A DNA stretch of 64,000 nucleotides from Colwellia_A sp047621305 (GCA_047621305.1 JBLHNB010000004.1:1-64000); one strand, 5' to 3'. Shown: positions 1 through 10,480, counted from the first letter of the stretch. Translations and numbers: made by a program. Notes: generated by a model from the sequence alone, not told the origin.

Positions 1-536
1 TTTAGTCGAAAGATCAGATCGTGGAGCAGGCATTTAGTTCCTTTCTAATTTATTTTTCCTAAAGTTTAAGTTAATAACACCAATTGATTACACTTAGACT
101 GTAACATTTTTTGATTTTAATGAAATTATTATCCCGAATTCAGGTAATGTAGGAATAATTATCGAGAATAACTATTATTTCAATCAATGTCTTGTGGCTA
201 ACCATTTTTCGACTTGCTGACCCCGCATTTTGAAGTAGAGTGGATATATATTATACCAATTGAATTAATGAATTGATCAATTATAGACGAGGATAAATGT
301 TCAAAAAAGGCGCTTGATTGATCCTTACATAGAGGTAAGTAGAACCATGCAGGAGCATATTGTCGGACAATAGCTGGCTTGTGTTGAAAGCACAAGTTTT
401 AGTTCCAGACAAAACTTAAGTACTCACATCAGTGTGAGCAACGTAGGTATTGAATATTTAGACCGCTTTAAAATGATTGATTACTTATTTCAATTGCTAT
501 TACTTTTGCTAAAGTATCCTAGGCGATTAAACCAAT
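1..536. other. Gene-free left edge of the window
   Basis: I see no convincing gene in this stretch. The short plus-strand reading frame at bases 2-37 could be the last codons of a gene to the left, but nothing identifies it. Bases 152-220 match part of the palindromic element near 56.7 kb. The rest is AT-rich and holds several short palindromes. Confidence 0.5.
152..220 (-). repeat. Fragment of a MITE-like dispersed repeat
   Basis: This stretch matches, by eye at roughly 85 percent, the reverse complement of about 70 bases in the left part of the element at 56715-57004. Both share the core ATTATCGAGAATAACTATT and the end TTTTTCGACTTGCTGA. The terminal inverted repeat seen in the other copy is not preserved here, so this looks like a truncated or diverged copy. 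Confidence 0.65.
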
Positions 537-1103
537 TCAATTTAAGCCCAATTTTTTTAGTAAAATAGGAATATTGATAGGTTTCTCTAAACATGTTTCT
601 GCCCCTATATGTTTAAGTTTCTCAATATCATTTTGGGTAACATATCCAGAAATAGCAATCACGCGAATATGATGTTGAAGCGGATTGTCCTTTACGCGTT
701 GGCATACTTGAAAGCCATCAAGACCAGGCATTTTTAGATCTAACAATAATATACTCGGGATGAAGTCATGGAGCTTATTCGCCGCATCAAAACCATTTAA
801 ACTTATCTCCACTTCAACATTTTCAATCTCTACCTCGAGCAGTGTTTTTAGAAACTCCGCAAAATAAAGATCATCATCAACAATCAGAATTTTAGGGTTT
901 TCACTTACACTTGTATTGAGGGAAATGTTTTTTTTGAAGGCAAACTCTTTTATATCATCAAGTTTAAAGCGACGATGGCCCCCAGCAGTTACTCTTGCTT
1001 TTAAGTACCCTTTCTCTGCCCACAAACGAACAGTAGCAGTAGAGACCATAAGTAATTCAGCAGCCTCTTTAGGAATTAAATAGCTTTTAATTGATTTTTT
1101 CAA
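537..1103 (-). CDS. Excisionase/MerR-like HTH fused to a response-regulator receiver domain
   Basis: This 188-residue protein has a helix-turn-helix of the excisionase/BldC type at about residues 9-55 (motifs AAELLMVSTATVRLWAEKG and AGGHRRF), then a CheY-like receiver at about 70-187. The acidic pair (IVDDD), the phosphoacceptor Asp (LLLDLKMPG) and the conserved Lys (EKP) are all visible. The order is reversed relative to most response regulators, which carry the DNA-binding domain at the C-terminus. No cognate kinase is adjacent. It is divergent from the chemoreceptor at 1327, which may be a regulatory target, but that is inference. Confidence 0.85.
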   Translation of the reverse strand: MKKSIKSYLIPKEAAELLMVSTATVRLWAEKGYLKARVTAGGHRRFKLDDIKEFAFKKNISLNTSVSENPKILIVDDDLYFAEFLKTLLEVEIENVEVEISLNGFDAANKLHDFIPSILLLDLKMPGLDGFQVCQRVKDNPLQHHIRVIAISGYVTQNDIEKLKHIGAETCLEKPINIPILLKKLGLN

Positions 1104-1326
1104 TGATATTAGCTCTCATAATTGTTGATTGAAGCGCAAAATATTATTCACTAACATATAAGAAGCCCTTGAACTTCTAAATGTTTTTTATTAATTATTG
1201 AGCTAGTAATGATCCAGATCAAACGACTTTGATGTTTCTTGTGTATTTTGCGAATTTCGTTGATTTTGTGATTCTATTCCGTAGACTCCCGCCATAAATT
1301 AGTTAAATGTTTTATGGAAAGCACTG

Positions 1327-3315
1327 ATGCGACTTGTAGACATATCGTTTAATAATAAAATATTTATTTTATTACTTTTCCCTCTTTTGGGATTTTTAGG
1401 CGTAGGAATAAACGCTATTATATCTTCAATCTCGACCAACAATGAAATGGAAAAACTAAGCGCATATACAAAAATATCTTCGGTGTATAGTGAACTCGTT
1501 CATGAGTTACAAAAAGAGCGAGGAATGACCGCAGGTTTCCTGGGCTCAGCAGGGGACAAATTTACCAATGAATTACCTAACCAAAGAAAGGCAACTTCCA
1601 ATAAAGTCGATAAAAAATCAGATTACTGGTATAAAAATCAATTTGATAACAAGAAAATCCAACGATTAAATGATGATGTTAATCAACAAATAAATATGCT
1701 GGCGCAAATTAGACGTCGTGTTGATACATTATCGATCCCTTTAGGAGAAGCACTCGCCTTCTATACAAAAACGAATGAATTATTACTGAGTGTATCAACC
1801 ATTATTACGAAAATTTCTACTAATGCTGAAATAACAAGAGAAACGGTTGCTTATTATGACTTTCTTCAAGGAAAGGAAAGAGCAGGTATTGAGCGGGCTA
1901 TATTAACAAGTACCTTTTCTTCAGGTAAATTTACTCAGGGAATGTATCAAAAGTTCATTCAATTTCTTTCAGAGCAAAATACCTATTTTTATAGTTTTAA
2001 TGCCTTCGCGAGCGATGAAAATAAAAACCATTTCATTCAAGAGCAAGATAATCCCTCGATCAAAGAAGTCATAAGATTAAGAAAAATAGCTATAGATAAT
2101 ACAACCTCAGGACAGTTTGATGTCGACGCTACTTATTGGTTTGACCAATCAACTAAAAGAATTGGGGTATTAAAAAATATTGAAGATAAGTTAAATAAAT
2201 CGTTATCGACACTTACCAAAGAAATCCAAGAGAAATCCTTCAGCACATTAATGTATCTCGTAATATCTTCACTTTTTATTCTATTATTAGTTGCCTTTAT
2301 TAGTTTAGTTATTATTAAAGAGCTGCATAACCAAGTAAAAGATCTTACCTCTGTTATGTCAAAAGTTAGTGATAAAAATGACTTAACAGCCAGAGCAAAA
2401 TTTACCGGCAAGAGTGAACTAGGACAAATATCTACGGCTTTAAACTTAACCCTCGAAAAATTCTCAGCTGCCATTAATGAAATTTCAAGGTCAAGTACAA
2501 CACTAGTAGCTGCGGCAGAAGAAACATCACAAACATGTGAACACAACTCGCAATCTTTGCTTGAGCAACAAGACGATATTGCGCTTATTGCTACCGCGAT
2601 AGAAGAGTTATCAGCAACAGTTAAAGAAGTAGCAGGAAATACTCAATTAGCTGCAGATTCAGCAAAAGAAGCAGATGAACAAGCTAAAAATGCCACTGGT
2701 GTTGTACAAGATTCTTACCACTCAATTGAAGAGCTTGCCCAAGAAATAGATAACCTGGCTCAAAAAATAACAAGTCTTCACGGAAGTAGTAACAATATCA
2801 CCAGTGTGGTTGATGTTATTAAATCAGTAGCAGAACAGACTAATTTACTTGCCTTAAATGCTGCTATTGAAGCAGCAAGAGCCGGAGAACAAGGACGTGG
2901 ATTTGCTGTTGTTGCAGATGAAGTGAGAAGCTTAGCTCAAAGAACCAAAGAATCGACTAGTGAGATTGAAAACTTTATTTCGACCCTGCAATCAGATGCA
3001 AACTCGGCCTATAGTGTTATAGAAAAAAGTCAAAAGATGGCAATGAATACTGTAGAAAACTCAAAGAATGTTGAAAAAACCTTAGCTGCTATTACATATT
3101 CAGTCAGTAATATTTTTGCAATGACCGAACAGGTTGCTGTTGCTGTAGAAGAGCAAGCAATGGTCACTCAAGATGTCGCTGAAAATGTTGTAAATATTGA
3201 ACATAAGTCAATACAATCGACTACCGGTTCAACTCAAATAACAGCGACAGCAAAAGAACAAGCTATGCTAGCGCTAACATTACAAGATATCGCGACGACA
3301 TTCAAAACATCCTAA
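1327..3315 (+). CDS. Methyl-accepting chemotaxis protein with NIT sensor domain
   Basis: This 662-residue chemoreceptor has a membrane segment at about residues 10-33, a periplasmic helical sensor at 45-300, a second membrane segment at 308-332, a HAMP linker to about 387 and a cytoplasmic signalling domain to the end. The sensor holds the LQKERGMTAGFL signature typical of NIT domains, which bind nitrate or nitrite in characterised members. The CheA/CheW hairpin tip is clear around residues 503-535 (QTNLLALNAAIEAARAGEQG). No C-terminal CheR/CheB-binding pentapeptide is seen. It is transcribed alone; the 218 bp after it contain no gene. Ligand is inferred from the family. Confidence 0.92.
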   Translation: MRLVDISFNNKIFILLLFPLLGFLGVGINAIISSISTNNEMEKLSAYTKISSVYSELVHELQKERGMTAGFLGSAGDKFTNELPNQRKATSNKVDKKSDYWYKNQFDNKKIQRLNDDVNQQINMLAQIRRRVDTLSIPLGEALAFYTKTNELLLSVSTIITKISTNAEITRETVAYYDFLQGKERAGIERAILTSTFSSGKFTQGMYQKFIQFLSEQNTYFYSFNAFASDENKNHFIQEQDNPSIKEVIRLRKIAIDNTTSGQFDVDATYWFDQSTKRIGVLKNIEDKLNKSLSTLTKEIQEKSFSTLMYLVISSLFILLLVAFISLVIIKELHNQVKDLTSVMSKVSDKNDLTARAKFTGKSELGQISTALNLTLEKFSAAINEISRSSTTLVAAAEETSQTCEHNSQSLLEQQDDIALIATAIEELSATVKEVAGNTQLAADSAKEADEQAKNATGVVQDSYHSIEELAQEIDNLAQKITSLHGSSNNITSVVDVIKSVAEQTNLLALNAAIEAARAGEQGRGFAVVADEVRSLAQRTKESTSEIENFISTLQSDANSAYSVIEKSQKMAMNTVENSKNVEKTLAAITYSVSNIFAMTEQVAVAVEEQAMVTQDVAENVVNIEHKSIQSTTGSTQITATAKEQAMLALTLQDIATTFKTS

Positions 3316-3534
3316 ATACAATTAATGATAAATAATATGAAAGTTAACTACATATCAATAGTTACCAAAAAAACTGATATACCCATTGTTCTTCAAGATG
3401 TTGGAGCTGTATAGCTTGGGTATAATAATAGACTTTTGGCGTAATAGCCTAATGCCTATCACGCATATTATTGAAACCTCAGTTGTTTACAACTAGGTTA
3501 TACACGACTTTATTCACTTATTTATTTCAAGGCA

Positions 3535-6500
3535 TTGTTTGTGAAGAAATTATTTAATCCCGCTATAAGTTTAATGAACAATCTGAGCTACCCTCGCAAG
3601 TTTATAGTACTTGGTGGACTTTCAGTGCTTGCGCTATTGATCGTTTCAATTTATTTGATCAATTATTTATCAGGGTCGATCAGTATGGCTAATCGGCAGT
3701 TAGATGGATTAACTCAGACACAAAAAACGTCAAGGTTGATCCAATCACTACAACAACATAGAGGAATTTCTGCAGCTGTTATTGCTGGTGTTGATGATAG
3801 TATTAACAAGCAAGTATCCGTTAATTTAAAAGTAGAGGATAACCTATTAAAAGTCAGCAATTCATTACCTTCAGCGTTAAAGAAAACAGTAAAATGGTCT
3901 TCTATCATTGCTCAGTGGAAATACTTAAATACTAAAGAAGTTACTTTAGAACTAGAAAATAACTTTAATTTACACACAAAACTAATTCACAATATAAATT
4001 CTTTTCAGCTCAAAATGGCCGACTACTACTACTTACTAGTAATGGACGATCTTGATTCATATTATTTAACAAATAGCTTTTTATTCACAATACCTATCAC
4101 CTTAGAACTACTCGGACAAGCACGTGGTCTTGGGGTTTCATATCTCATTAATAAAAATAAAAATAAAAATAAAAAAAACATAGCAACGCTCTTATCAAAT
4201 GTCACTATACCCTTGAGTGTTTTTAAAGAAAACGTGCAAAAAATCAACAGGGGATTGATGTCAGATAGAGATAATATTTCAGCTCAGGAGCTAATTAAAA
4301 TAATTGAGCAGCACATCAAATTAATATTAGGTGGGATCATCTCTGAAACGAGTTCTTTAAGTTCCCTCGAGTTTTATAGACTATCTACTTTAGTTATTGA
4401 TGAGGGATATCAATTTTTAGATAACTCACTTTCTTTTACACTCAGTAGTTTGATTCATAACCGAGTTGAACAAGCAAATTACCATTTAATAGTGAGTCTC
4501 GGTTTTTCTTCAATGCTATTCCTTATTGTACTGTATTTTATCATAGGCCTGTATTTCTCAACCATTAGAAGTATCAATTCCTTAACTCAAGTTACTGGTA
4601 AGTTTTACGGTGGAAATCTCGATGCTCGCGTTACGCTTGGTACTCATGATGAGCTGAATAGTATAGCGCTTGGATTTAACGAAATGGCGGCATCCTTTCA
4701 AAGTTTAGTAATTGAGAAAGAAGAAGTTAGCACAAGACTGCGCGCAATTATTGATAACTCCCCCATAGGAATTTGGTTTACAGGAATCGATGGTCGTTAT
4801 CATTTTGTTAACAAAACATTTTGTAACCTAGTAGGAATAGATGAAGAAGCGATGATTAATACTCATCCCTCTAGTTTAGCCGAGTTATTAGGGAAAGATA
4901 TTGCACAAAATTACCTAGACTCTGATGCTGTGGCTTTAGGGCAAGATTCACCTCATGTTTCCTATGAAACGATACCGCGTTTAAATGCAAAACCATACCT
5001 TATTGAAATCACAAAAGTAAAATTGAAAAATGCCGAAGGGGAACTTGTTGGTTTAATCGGCATCAGCAACGATATAACCAATAATCGTCAACAAGAAGAT
5101 GACTTAAAGCTTGCTGATATGGTGTATAAAAATAGTTCTCAAGGGATGATGGTCACCAATGATAAGAATGACATTATTGCGATCAACCCCGCTTTATCTG
5201 CTATTACTGGTTATAGTAAAAGCGAATTAATTGGCAAGGATCCTAAGATTTTTAGTTCAGGTAGACAAAGCCAACAATTCTACCAATCGATGTGGGAAAA
5301 AATAAAACTCACCGGAATATGGCGAGGTGAAATTTACAATACGAGAAAAAATGGTACTGACTATCCAGAATGGCTTTCAATTAATACCATTTATGATGAC
5401 CATGGCAACGTTTTCAGACGAATTGCATTATTTTCAGATATTACAGAAAAGAAAAAATCTGATGAACTCATATTAAGACAAGCTAGCTATGACAGCCTTA
5501 CGAACTTACCGAATCGAAGAATGTTCAATGAACGCTTAGAGCATGAGATCAAGGTAGCTCACCGTAACAAAAAAACGTTCGCTTTAATTTTTCTAGACCT
5601 AGATAACTTTAAAATAATCAATGACAGCAAAGGTCATGATTATGGCGATGCACTACTTGTCGATGCTGGCAAACGAATTACTCATTGTGTTCGAGAAGCA
5701 GATACTGTTGCGCGAATAGGTGGTGATGAATTTACCATTATTTTGTCTGACTTATCGGACCTATATAATGTTGAAGCTATTTGCCAGAAAATATTACTCA
5801 GCTTAAGCAAACCTTTTTATATTTCTGAAATGCCTACCTATATATCCGCTAGTTTAGGGATCACACTCTATCCAAATGATGCCAGCACCACTTTGGAGTT
5901 ACTCAAAAATGCTGATCAAGCTATGTATCTTGCTAAGGATCTTGGGCGGAATCGATTTTGTTACTTTACCGCATCAATGCAGCAGCAAGCTCAAAATCAC
6001 TTGGCATTAATGAATGACTTACGTAAAGCAATTAGCTTGAATCAACTCGCGGTGTTTTATCAACCCATAGTTGAATTACAGACAGGTATTATTCGTAAAG
6101 CAGAAGCTCTTTTACGCTGGTATCATCCTGTGAGAGGCATGGTCAGTCCCGCAGAATTTATTCCACTCGCAGAAGAATCTGGATTAATCGTAGAAATAGG
6201 TGATTGGGTATTTAAACAAACCGTTCAACACATTAAAAGATGTCAAGAACAGCTTGGTTTAGATATACAAATCAGTGTCAATAAATCACCGGTACAATTT
6301 AGAGACACAACAGAGCATTTAGATTGGCTCGTCTATCTTACGAACAATAAATTATCAGGTAAAAACATTGTTATTGAAATAACCGAAGGTCTGTTGATGA
6401 ATAATAATACCAGCACAATGGAACGACTTTCACAGTTCAGAGCTGCTGATATTGAATTGTCTATGGATGATTTTGGCACGGGGTATTCGTCACTATCGTA

Positions 6501-6831
6501 CTTAAAAAAGTTTGAACTTGATTACCTCAAGATAGATCAGTCATTTACGAAAAATCTAGCACCAGGTTCAGAGGATATGATTTTGTCAGAAGCCATTATC
6601 ACAATGGCTCAGAAGTTAGGCTTGAAAGTCATCGCTGAAGGTATCGAAACAGCAGAACAAATGGAGTTACTCCTTGATTCAGGCTGTGATTATGGACAAG
6701 GATATTACTTCTCAAAGCCGATACCAGGTGATGAGTTTTTACAACTATTATCTCGATCCGGCAATCAACTGACAATCAACGCAGTAGAAAACTCAAATAA
6801 CAGCCCCAGCATTAGCTGCCCAGTATTTTAA
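3535..6831 (+). CDS. Membrane PAS-PAS-GGDEF-EAL signalling protein
   Basis: This 1098-residue c-di-GMP enzyme has a membrane segment near residue 25-45, a long periplasmic region, a second membrane segment near 325-347, HAMP (350-400), two PAS domains (about 405-520 and 535-650), GGDEF (about 655-820) and EAL (835-1080). The cyclase site is intact (ARIGGDEF) with an inhibitory RxxD (READ) five residues before it. The phosphodiesterase side has EALLRW and DDFGTGYSSL, so both activities are possible. The sensor contains LQQHRGISAAVI, close to the NIT signature of the upstream chemoreceptor. The start is TTG at 3535, with an in-frame GTG at 3541. The 3' end overlaps the convergent protease gene by 20 bases. 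Confidence 0.92.
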   Translation: MFVKKLFNPAISLMNNLSYPRKFIVLGGLSVLALLIVSIYLINYLSGSISMANRQLDGLTQTQKTSRLIQSLQQHRGISAAVIAGVDDSINKQVSVNLKVEDNLLKVSNSLPSALKKTVKWSSIIAQWKYLNTKEVTLELENNFNLHTKLIHNINSFQLKMADYYYLLVMDDLDSYYLTNSFLFTIPITLELLGQARGLGVSYLINKNKNKNKKNIATLLSNVTIPLSVFKENVQKINRGLMSDRDNISAQELIKIIEQHIKLILGGIISETSSLSSLEFYRLSTLVIDEGYQFLDNSLSFTLSSLIHNRVEQANYHLIVSLGFSSMLFLIVLYFIIGLYFSTIRSINSLTQVTGKFYGGNLDARVTLGTHDELNSIALGFNEMAASFQSLVIEKEEVSTRLRAIIDNSPIGIWFTGIDGRYHFVNKTFCNLVGIDEEAMINTHPSSLAELLGKDIAQNYLDSDAVALGQDSPHVSYETIPRLNAKPYLIEITKVKLKNAEGELVGLIGISNDITNNRQQEDDLKLADMVYKNSSQGMMVTNDKNDIIAINPALSAITGYSKSELIGKDPKIFSSGRQSQQFYQSMWEKIKLTGIWRGEIYNTRKNGTDYPEWLSINTIYDDHGNVFRRIALFSDITEKKKSDELILRQASYDSLTNLPNRRMFNERLEHEIKVAHRNKKTFALIFLDLDNFKIINDSKGHDYGDALLVDAGKRITHCVREADTVARIGGDEFTIILSDLSDLYNVEAICQKILLSLSKPFYISEMPTYISASLGITLYPNDASTTLELLKNADQAMYLAKDLGRNRFCYFTASMQQQAQNHLALMNDLRKAISLNQLAVFYQPIVELQTGIIRKAEALLRWYHPVRGMVSPAEFIPLAEESGLIVEIGDWVFKQTVQHIKRCQEQLGLDIQISVNKSPVQFRDTTEHLDWLVYLTNNKLSGKNIVIEITEGLLMNNNTSTMERLSQFRAADIELSMDDFGTGYSSLSYLKKFELDYLKIDQSFTKNLAPGSEDMILSEAIITMAQKLGLKVIAEGIETAEQMELLLDSGCDYGQGYYFSKPIPGDEFLQLLSRSGNQLTINAVENSNNSPSISCPVF

Positions 6832-7906
6832 GTGGTAATGACAAGGCACCATTTCCCGTTTGACCAACAAGCCAAATAATAGCACTTAAACCCCCTACGG
6901 TGATCACATACCACAAAGTCGATACGATTTGAGCATATCGATTAAGCGGTAGTAATTGACTTAAATGTCGACGCTTATATTCAAAAAATATTTCAATACT
7001 GCCAATGGCAAGTAAAAAGCCTAATAGCGCTAAACCAAAGTGATAACTGATATAAATACCTAATACAGCACCTAATACACAAACGACTAAACCCACTTTA
7101 GAGTTAATCGAGAAAGCGATACTTTTCAGCACATGTCCACCGTCTAACGGTAATATTGGTAACAAATTAAACAAATTGAGCAGCGCATTAAATACCGCTA
7201 AACCGGCGAGCATTTCTAGATCCGTAAGCCAGTAGCCCACTAAACAGGCGAGAGATAGTATCAAACCGAAGAAGGGGCCCATTATTGAAATGACAATATC
7301 CTGCCAACGGGTATTAATTTTGTCATCGCTCAGCGCTAAACCACCCACAAAGGGTATGAGATAAATTCCTTTCGTTTTCAAACCAAAGTATTTCATCGCT
7401 TTAATATGACCATACTCATGGAAAACCAGACAAAGAATAAGCGCTATGGCAAACTCAATAGAAAATAACCAGCTATAAGCCGCCAAACTACCCGCAGCAA
7501 ACAAGACTTTAATCACTTTGGCACTTTTCAATAACTTTAAGCCAAGGCCTGCCATACCAATGAAACTGAATTTCATCGGTTGCTTTTCACCTTGTATGAC
7601 CTGACGTTGCTCTATATCTTTTTCATTGAGGGTACTTTCATGCAACAGTTCATTGTTAACTAAAAGTTTAAATTGGAGATCAAAAGGCTGCCATTGCAAT
7701 GCACCGCTAAGTTCAATGGGTACTTCACCTTGCTCACTTTGCAGGGTAAATTGATGTGAAAAATTTTTGTACGGTGAATCGTCATGGTCGGCATTGGCAT
7801 CAATTTGTGAAACACATTGATCATCCCAAAATAACTGTTGCCACCCTGCCATTGAACCTTCTAATCGTAATGTTTTACCTAAACATGCTATCTCTAATAA
7901 TTGCAC
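6812..7906 (-). CDS. M50 family (site-2 protease type) membrane metalloprotease
   Basis: This 364-residue protein has about 120 residues of soluble N-terminal domain followed by several membrane helices. The zinc-binding HEYGH is near residues 161-165 inside a helix, and a second metal ligand sits in ILPLDGGH near 250, both hallmarks of the M50 family. There are no PDZ domains, so this is not RseP. The N-terminal domain is not one I recognise. Substrates are unknown; family members cut membrane-bound substrates. It is convergent with the GGDEF/EAL gene, sharing 20 bases. Confidence 0.85.
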   Translation of the reverse strand: MQLLEIACLGKTLRLEGSMAGWQQLFWDDQCVSQIDANADHDDSPYKNFSHQFTLQSEQGEVPIELSGALQWQPFDLQFKLLVNNELLHESTLNEKDIEQRQVIQGEKQPMKFSFIGMAGLGLKLLKSAKVIKVLFAAGSLAAYSWLFSIEFAIALILCLVFHEYGHIKAMKYFGLKTKGIYLIPFVGGLALSDDKINTRWQDIVISIMGPFFGLILSLACLVGYWLTDLEMLAGLAVFNALLNLFNLLPILPLDGGHVLKSIAFSINSKVGLVVCVLGAVLGIYISYHFGLALLGFLLAIGSIEIFFEYKRRHLSQLLPLNRYAQIVSTLWYVITVGGLSAIIWLVGQTGNGALSLPLKILGS

Positions 7907-7933
7907 TTTATCAACTCAACCTAACTCAACAAG

Positions 7934-7984
7934 AATAAACCTTGCCCGATTATCACTATATTTGTCGATGCGGCAAGGTTTATT
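7934..7984 (-). terminator. Hairpin downstream of curA
   Basis: Perfect 13-base arms (AATAAACCTTGCC and its complement) enclose a 25-base loop between the 3' end of curA and the start of the M50 gene. The long loop and lack of a clear U-tract on the minus strand make terminator function plausible but not certain. Confidence 0.5.
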
Positions 7985-8078
7985 GAATTTTATACCCCGT
8001 TAATACCAAGGTAACACCACGTTTATTATTAATTTAGTGTTAAGACTTAGCGCTATTTATGGGCTATTCGCGTTCTAT

Positions 8079-9122
8079 TTACGTCAGATTGTCTGGTCCA
8101 ACACGCACCACTAACTTACCGAAATTTTCGCCTTTCAATAAGCCGATAAATGCATTTACCGTATTTTCAAGCCCTTCAACAAGGTGCTCTTTATACTTTA
8201 TCTCGCCGGCCATTAACCATTTCACCATTTGCTCGCTAAACTCGTTATAACGATGACCATAATCATCAAAGACAATAAAGCCCTGCATTTTGATGCGCTT
8301 AACTAATAGTGTGCCCATTAATAAAGACAACCTGTCAGGACCACTCGGTAATTCTGTGGCATTGTACTGCGAAATTAGACCACACAAAGGAATGCGCGCA
8401 CAGCTATTGAGTAATGGCATAACCGCGTCAAACACTTTACCGCCAACATTTTCAAAGTACACATCAATACCTGATGTGCAAACTGCCGCTAATTGCTGAG
8501 CTAAATCATCACTTTTATGATCAAGGCAATAATCAAAACCTAACGTTTCAACCGCATAGTTACATTTGGTCTCGCCACCGGCAATACCGATCACTTTGCA
8601 ACCTTTTAATTTGGCTATTTGGCCGACTAAACTTCCTACAGCACCGGTTGCAGCGGCAACAACGACTGTTTCGCCTGCTTGCGGCTGACCAATATCAAGT
8701 AAGCCCATATACGCCGTTAATCCTGGCATACCTAATACACCTAACGCATGTGATGGGTTAGCCATGTGGCTATCAAGTTTAAGTAATTCACTGCCATTGA
8801 TAACGCTGTAATCTTGCCAGCCACCAAAAGCAACAACCCAATCACCTTTGTTATAATCGCTGTGGTTTGACTCTTCTACTCGACCAACACTGCCACCGAC
8901 CATTACTTCATTTAAAGCAACCGGGTCAGCATAAGATTTAGCATCATTCATGCGCCCGCGCATATAAGGGTCAAGTGAGAGAAAAACAGTACGAAGTAAT
9001 ACTTCTCCAGCTTTAGGTGTTGGTTTTTCGCCATTTACCAGATTAAAGTTTTCAGCGGTTGGTGCGCCAAAAGGACGTGAAGCCAAAACCATTTGGCGAT
9101 TTATATCCGTTGTTTGAGTCAT
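8079..9122 (-). CDS. curA: NADPH-dependent curcumin/enone reductase family protein
   Basis: This 347-residue medium-chain reductase belongs to the zinc-free enone reductase branch and resembles E. coli CurA (YncB) along its length. The N-terminus LASRPFGAP and the segment LSLDPYMRGRM are very close to that protein. The nucleotide-binding motif is AAATGAVGSLVGQIAK at about residues 155-170. It should reduce carbon-carbon double bonds in alpha,beta-unsaturated carbonyls with NADPH. An AGGAAC ribosome site precedes the ATG. It is the last of three same-strand genes with yqhD and a DJ-1 gene, fitting a reactive-carbonyl detoxification role. Confidence 0.9.
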   Translation of the reverse strand: MTQTTDINRQMVLASRPFGAPTAENFNLVNGEKPTPKAGEVLLRTVFLSLDPYMRGRMNDAKSYADPVALNEVMVGGSVGRVEESNHSDYNKGDWVVAFGGWQDYSVINGSELLKLDSHMANPSHALGVLGMPGLTAYMGLLDIGQPQAGETVVVAAATGAVGSLVGQIAKLKGCKVIGIAGGETKCNYAVETLGFDYCLDHKSDDLAQQLAAVCTSGIDVYFENVGGKVFDAVMPLLNSCARIPLCGLISQYNATELPSGPDRLSLLMGTLLVKRIKMQGFIVFDDYGHRYNEFSEQMVKWLMAGEIKYKEHLVEGLENTVNAFIGLLKGENFGKLVVRVGPDNLT

Positions 9123-9213
9123 GTTTGTTCCTATCGAGAAAGAGCTATTAAGAAAAAGTCGGCGTGTGCACCGCTTAAAGTAATGCTACACGCCACTTAT
9201 TCTTGTCTTATAA

Positions 9214-10383
9214 TTACAAGGCTTGAGTTAAAATTTCGCGGCTTATTGCTAAGGTAATATCGCTATTTTCGCCCAATGCCGTCATACCGTGTTGCTCTAA
9301 TCGTTCAACCAATAAATCGATATCTTTGCTACCAAGATCTACGTGAGATAAACGTGTAGGTACTTGCATTGTTTCAAAAAACGCTTCAGTTAGACGGATC
9401 GCTTGATCAATACGTGCGTCATCATCACCTTCGGTTATCTGCCAAACGCGCGTTGCATATTGTAGTAATTTCTCACGTTTTTGCTCTTTACGAACTTTCA
9501 TGACTGCAGGTAATACAATAGATAAAGTACGTGCGTGATCAATACCAAAAGCGCCCGTTAATTCATGACCTATCATATGGGTAGACCAATCTTGTGGTAC
9601 ACCAGCGCCGATAAGACCATTTAACGCCATCGTTGCCGACCACATGATATTGGCTCGAACTTCTAAGTCATCTTTAGTCGCGGGTAATAAGGCTTTTGGA
9701 CCTTCTTCAATCAAGGTTTGCAATAAACCTTCACTGAAACGGTCTTGTACTTTGCCATTGACGCTGTAAGTTAAATACTGTTCGATGGTATGAATAAAGG
9801 CATCGACCACGCCATTACTGATTTGACGATCCGATAATGACAAGGTCACCGTTGGGTCTAACACAGCAAATAGTGGACGAACTAAAGGACTAGAAAAAGG
9901 TAGTTTATTACCATTGCGTGTTACCACTGAGTTGCCATTACTTTCAGATCCTGTCGCAGGTAAGGTTAATACCGCGCCAATAGGTAACGCTTTGATGAAC
10001 GCTTGCTGTTTAGCGAGAATATCCCAAGGATCATTGCCTTCATCATTACCTTCGTAAAGTGCAGCTGCGGCAATAAATTTAGCGCCATCAACAACAGAGC
10101 CACCACCAACAGCAAGTAAGTAATCAATATTTTCTGCTTTAATGATTTTTTGCGCTTTCATCAAAGTGTCATACGTTGGATTTGGTTCGATACCTGAAAA
10201 TTCAAACCAAGTATGTTCCGTAAGAGCATCAATCACTTGTTGATACACGCCATTACTTTTAATTGAACCACCGCCATAAACCAGTAAAACTCGTGCGTTT
10301 AGTGGAATTTCTTTTGAAAGTGCTGCAATTTGTCCTTCGCCAAAATGAATATGCGTTGGATTTTTAAAATTAAAATTTAACAT
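9214..10383 (-). CDS. yqhD: Iron/zinc-dependent alcohol (aldehyde) dehydrogenase YqhD
   Basis: This 389-residue group III metal-dependent alcohol dehydrogenase is close to E. coli YqhD, an NADPH-dependent aldehyde reductase. Visible marks are the cofactor motif GGGSVVDGAKFIAAA, TLPATGSESN, and metal ligands in VVDAFIHTIEQ and HMIGHELTGAFGIDHA. The C-terminal HGMTALGENSDITL also matches. It probably reduces short-chain aldehydes, including lipid-peroxidation products, in the cytoplasm. It lies between curA (91 bp gap) and the DJ-1 gene (97 bp gap). E. coli yqhD is controlled by an AraC protein; here a LysR gene sits upstream. Confidence 0.93.
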   Translation of the reverse strand: MLNFNFKNPTHIHFGEGQIAALSKEIPLNARVLLVYGGGSIKSNGVYQQVIDALTEHTWFEFSGIEPNPTYDTLMKAQKIIKAENIDYLLAVGGGSVVDGAKFIAAAALYEGNDEGNDPWDILAKQQAFIKALPIGAVLTLPATGSESNGNSVVTRNGNKLPFSSPLVRPLFAVLDPTVTLSLSDRQISNGVVDAFIHTIEQYLTYSVNGKVQDRFSEGLLQTLIEEGPKALLPATKDDLEVRANIMWSATMALNGLIGAGVPQDWSTHMIGHELTGAFGIDHARTLSIVLPAVMKVRKEQKREKLLQYATRVWQITEGDDDARIDQAIRLTEAFFETMQVPTRLSHVDLGSKDIDLLVERLEQHGMTALGENSDITLAISREILTQAL

Positions 10384-10480
10384 GCTGAGTCCTATATAAT
10401 CTCTAACAAATGAGCAAATCAGCTTAGCTAAACGAGTTAACTAAACGAATAACCTAAGCTGATTAACTTATCCACTTAAC

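Noticed and set aside
2..37. Possible 3' end of a gene entering from the left
   Set aside because: Only about a dozen codons to a stop; no recognisable protein end, so it cannot be supported.
198..395. Minus-strand frame of 65 codons at the left edge
   Set aside because: It overlaps the dispersed repeat, has no ribosome site and resembles no family.
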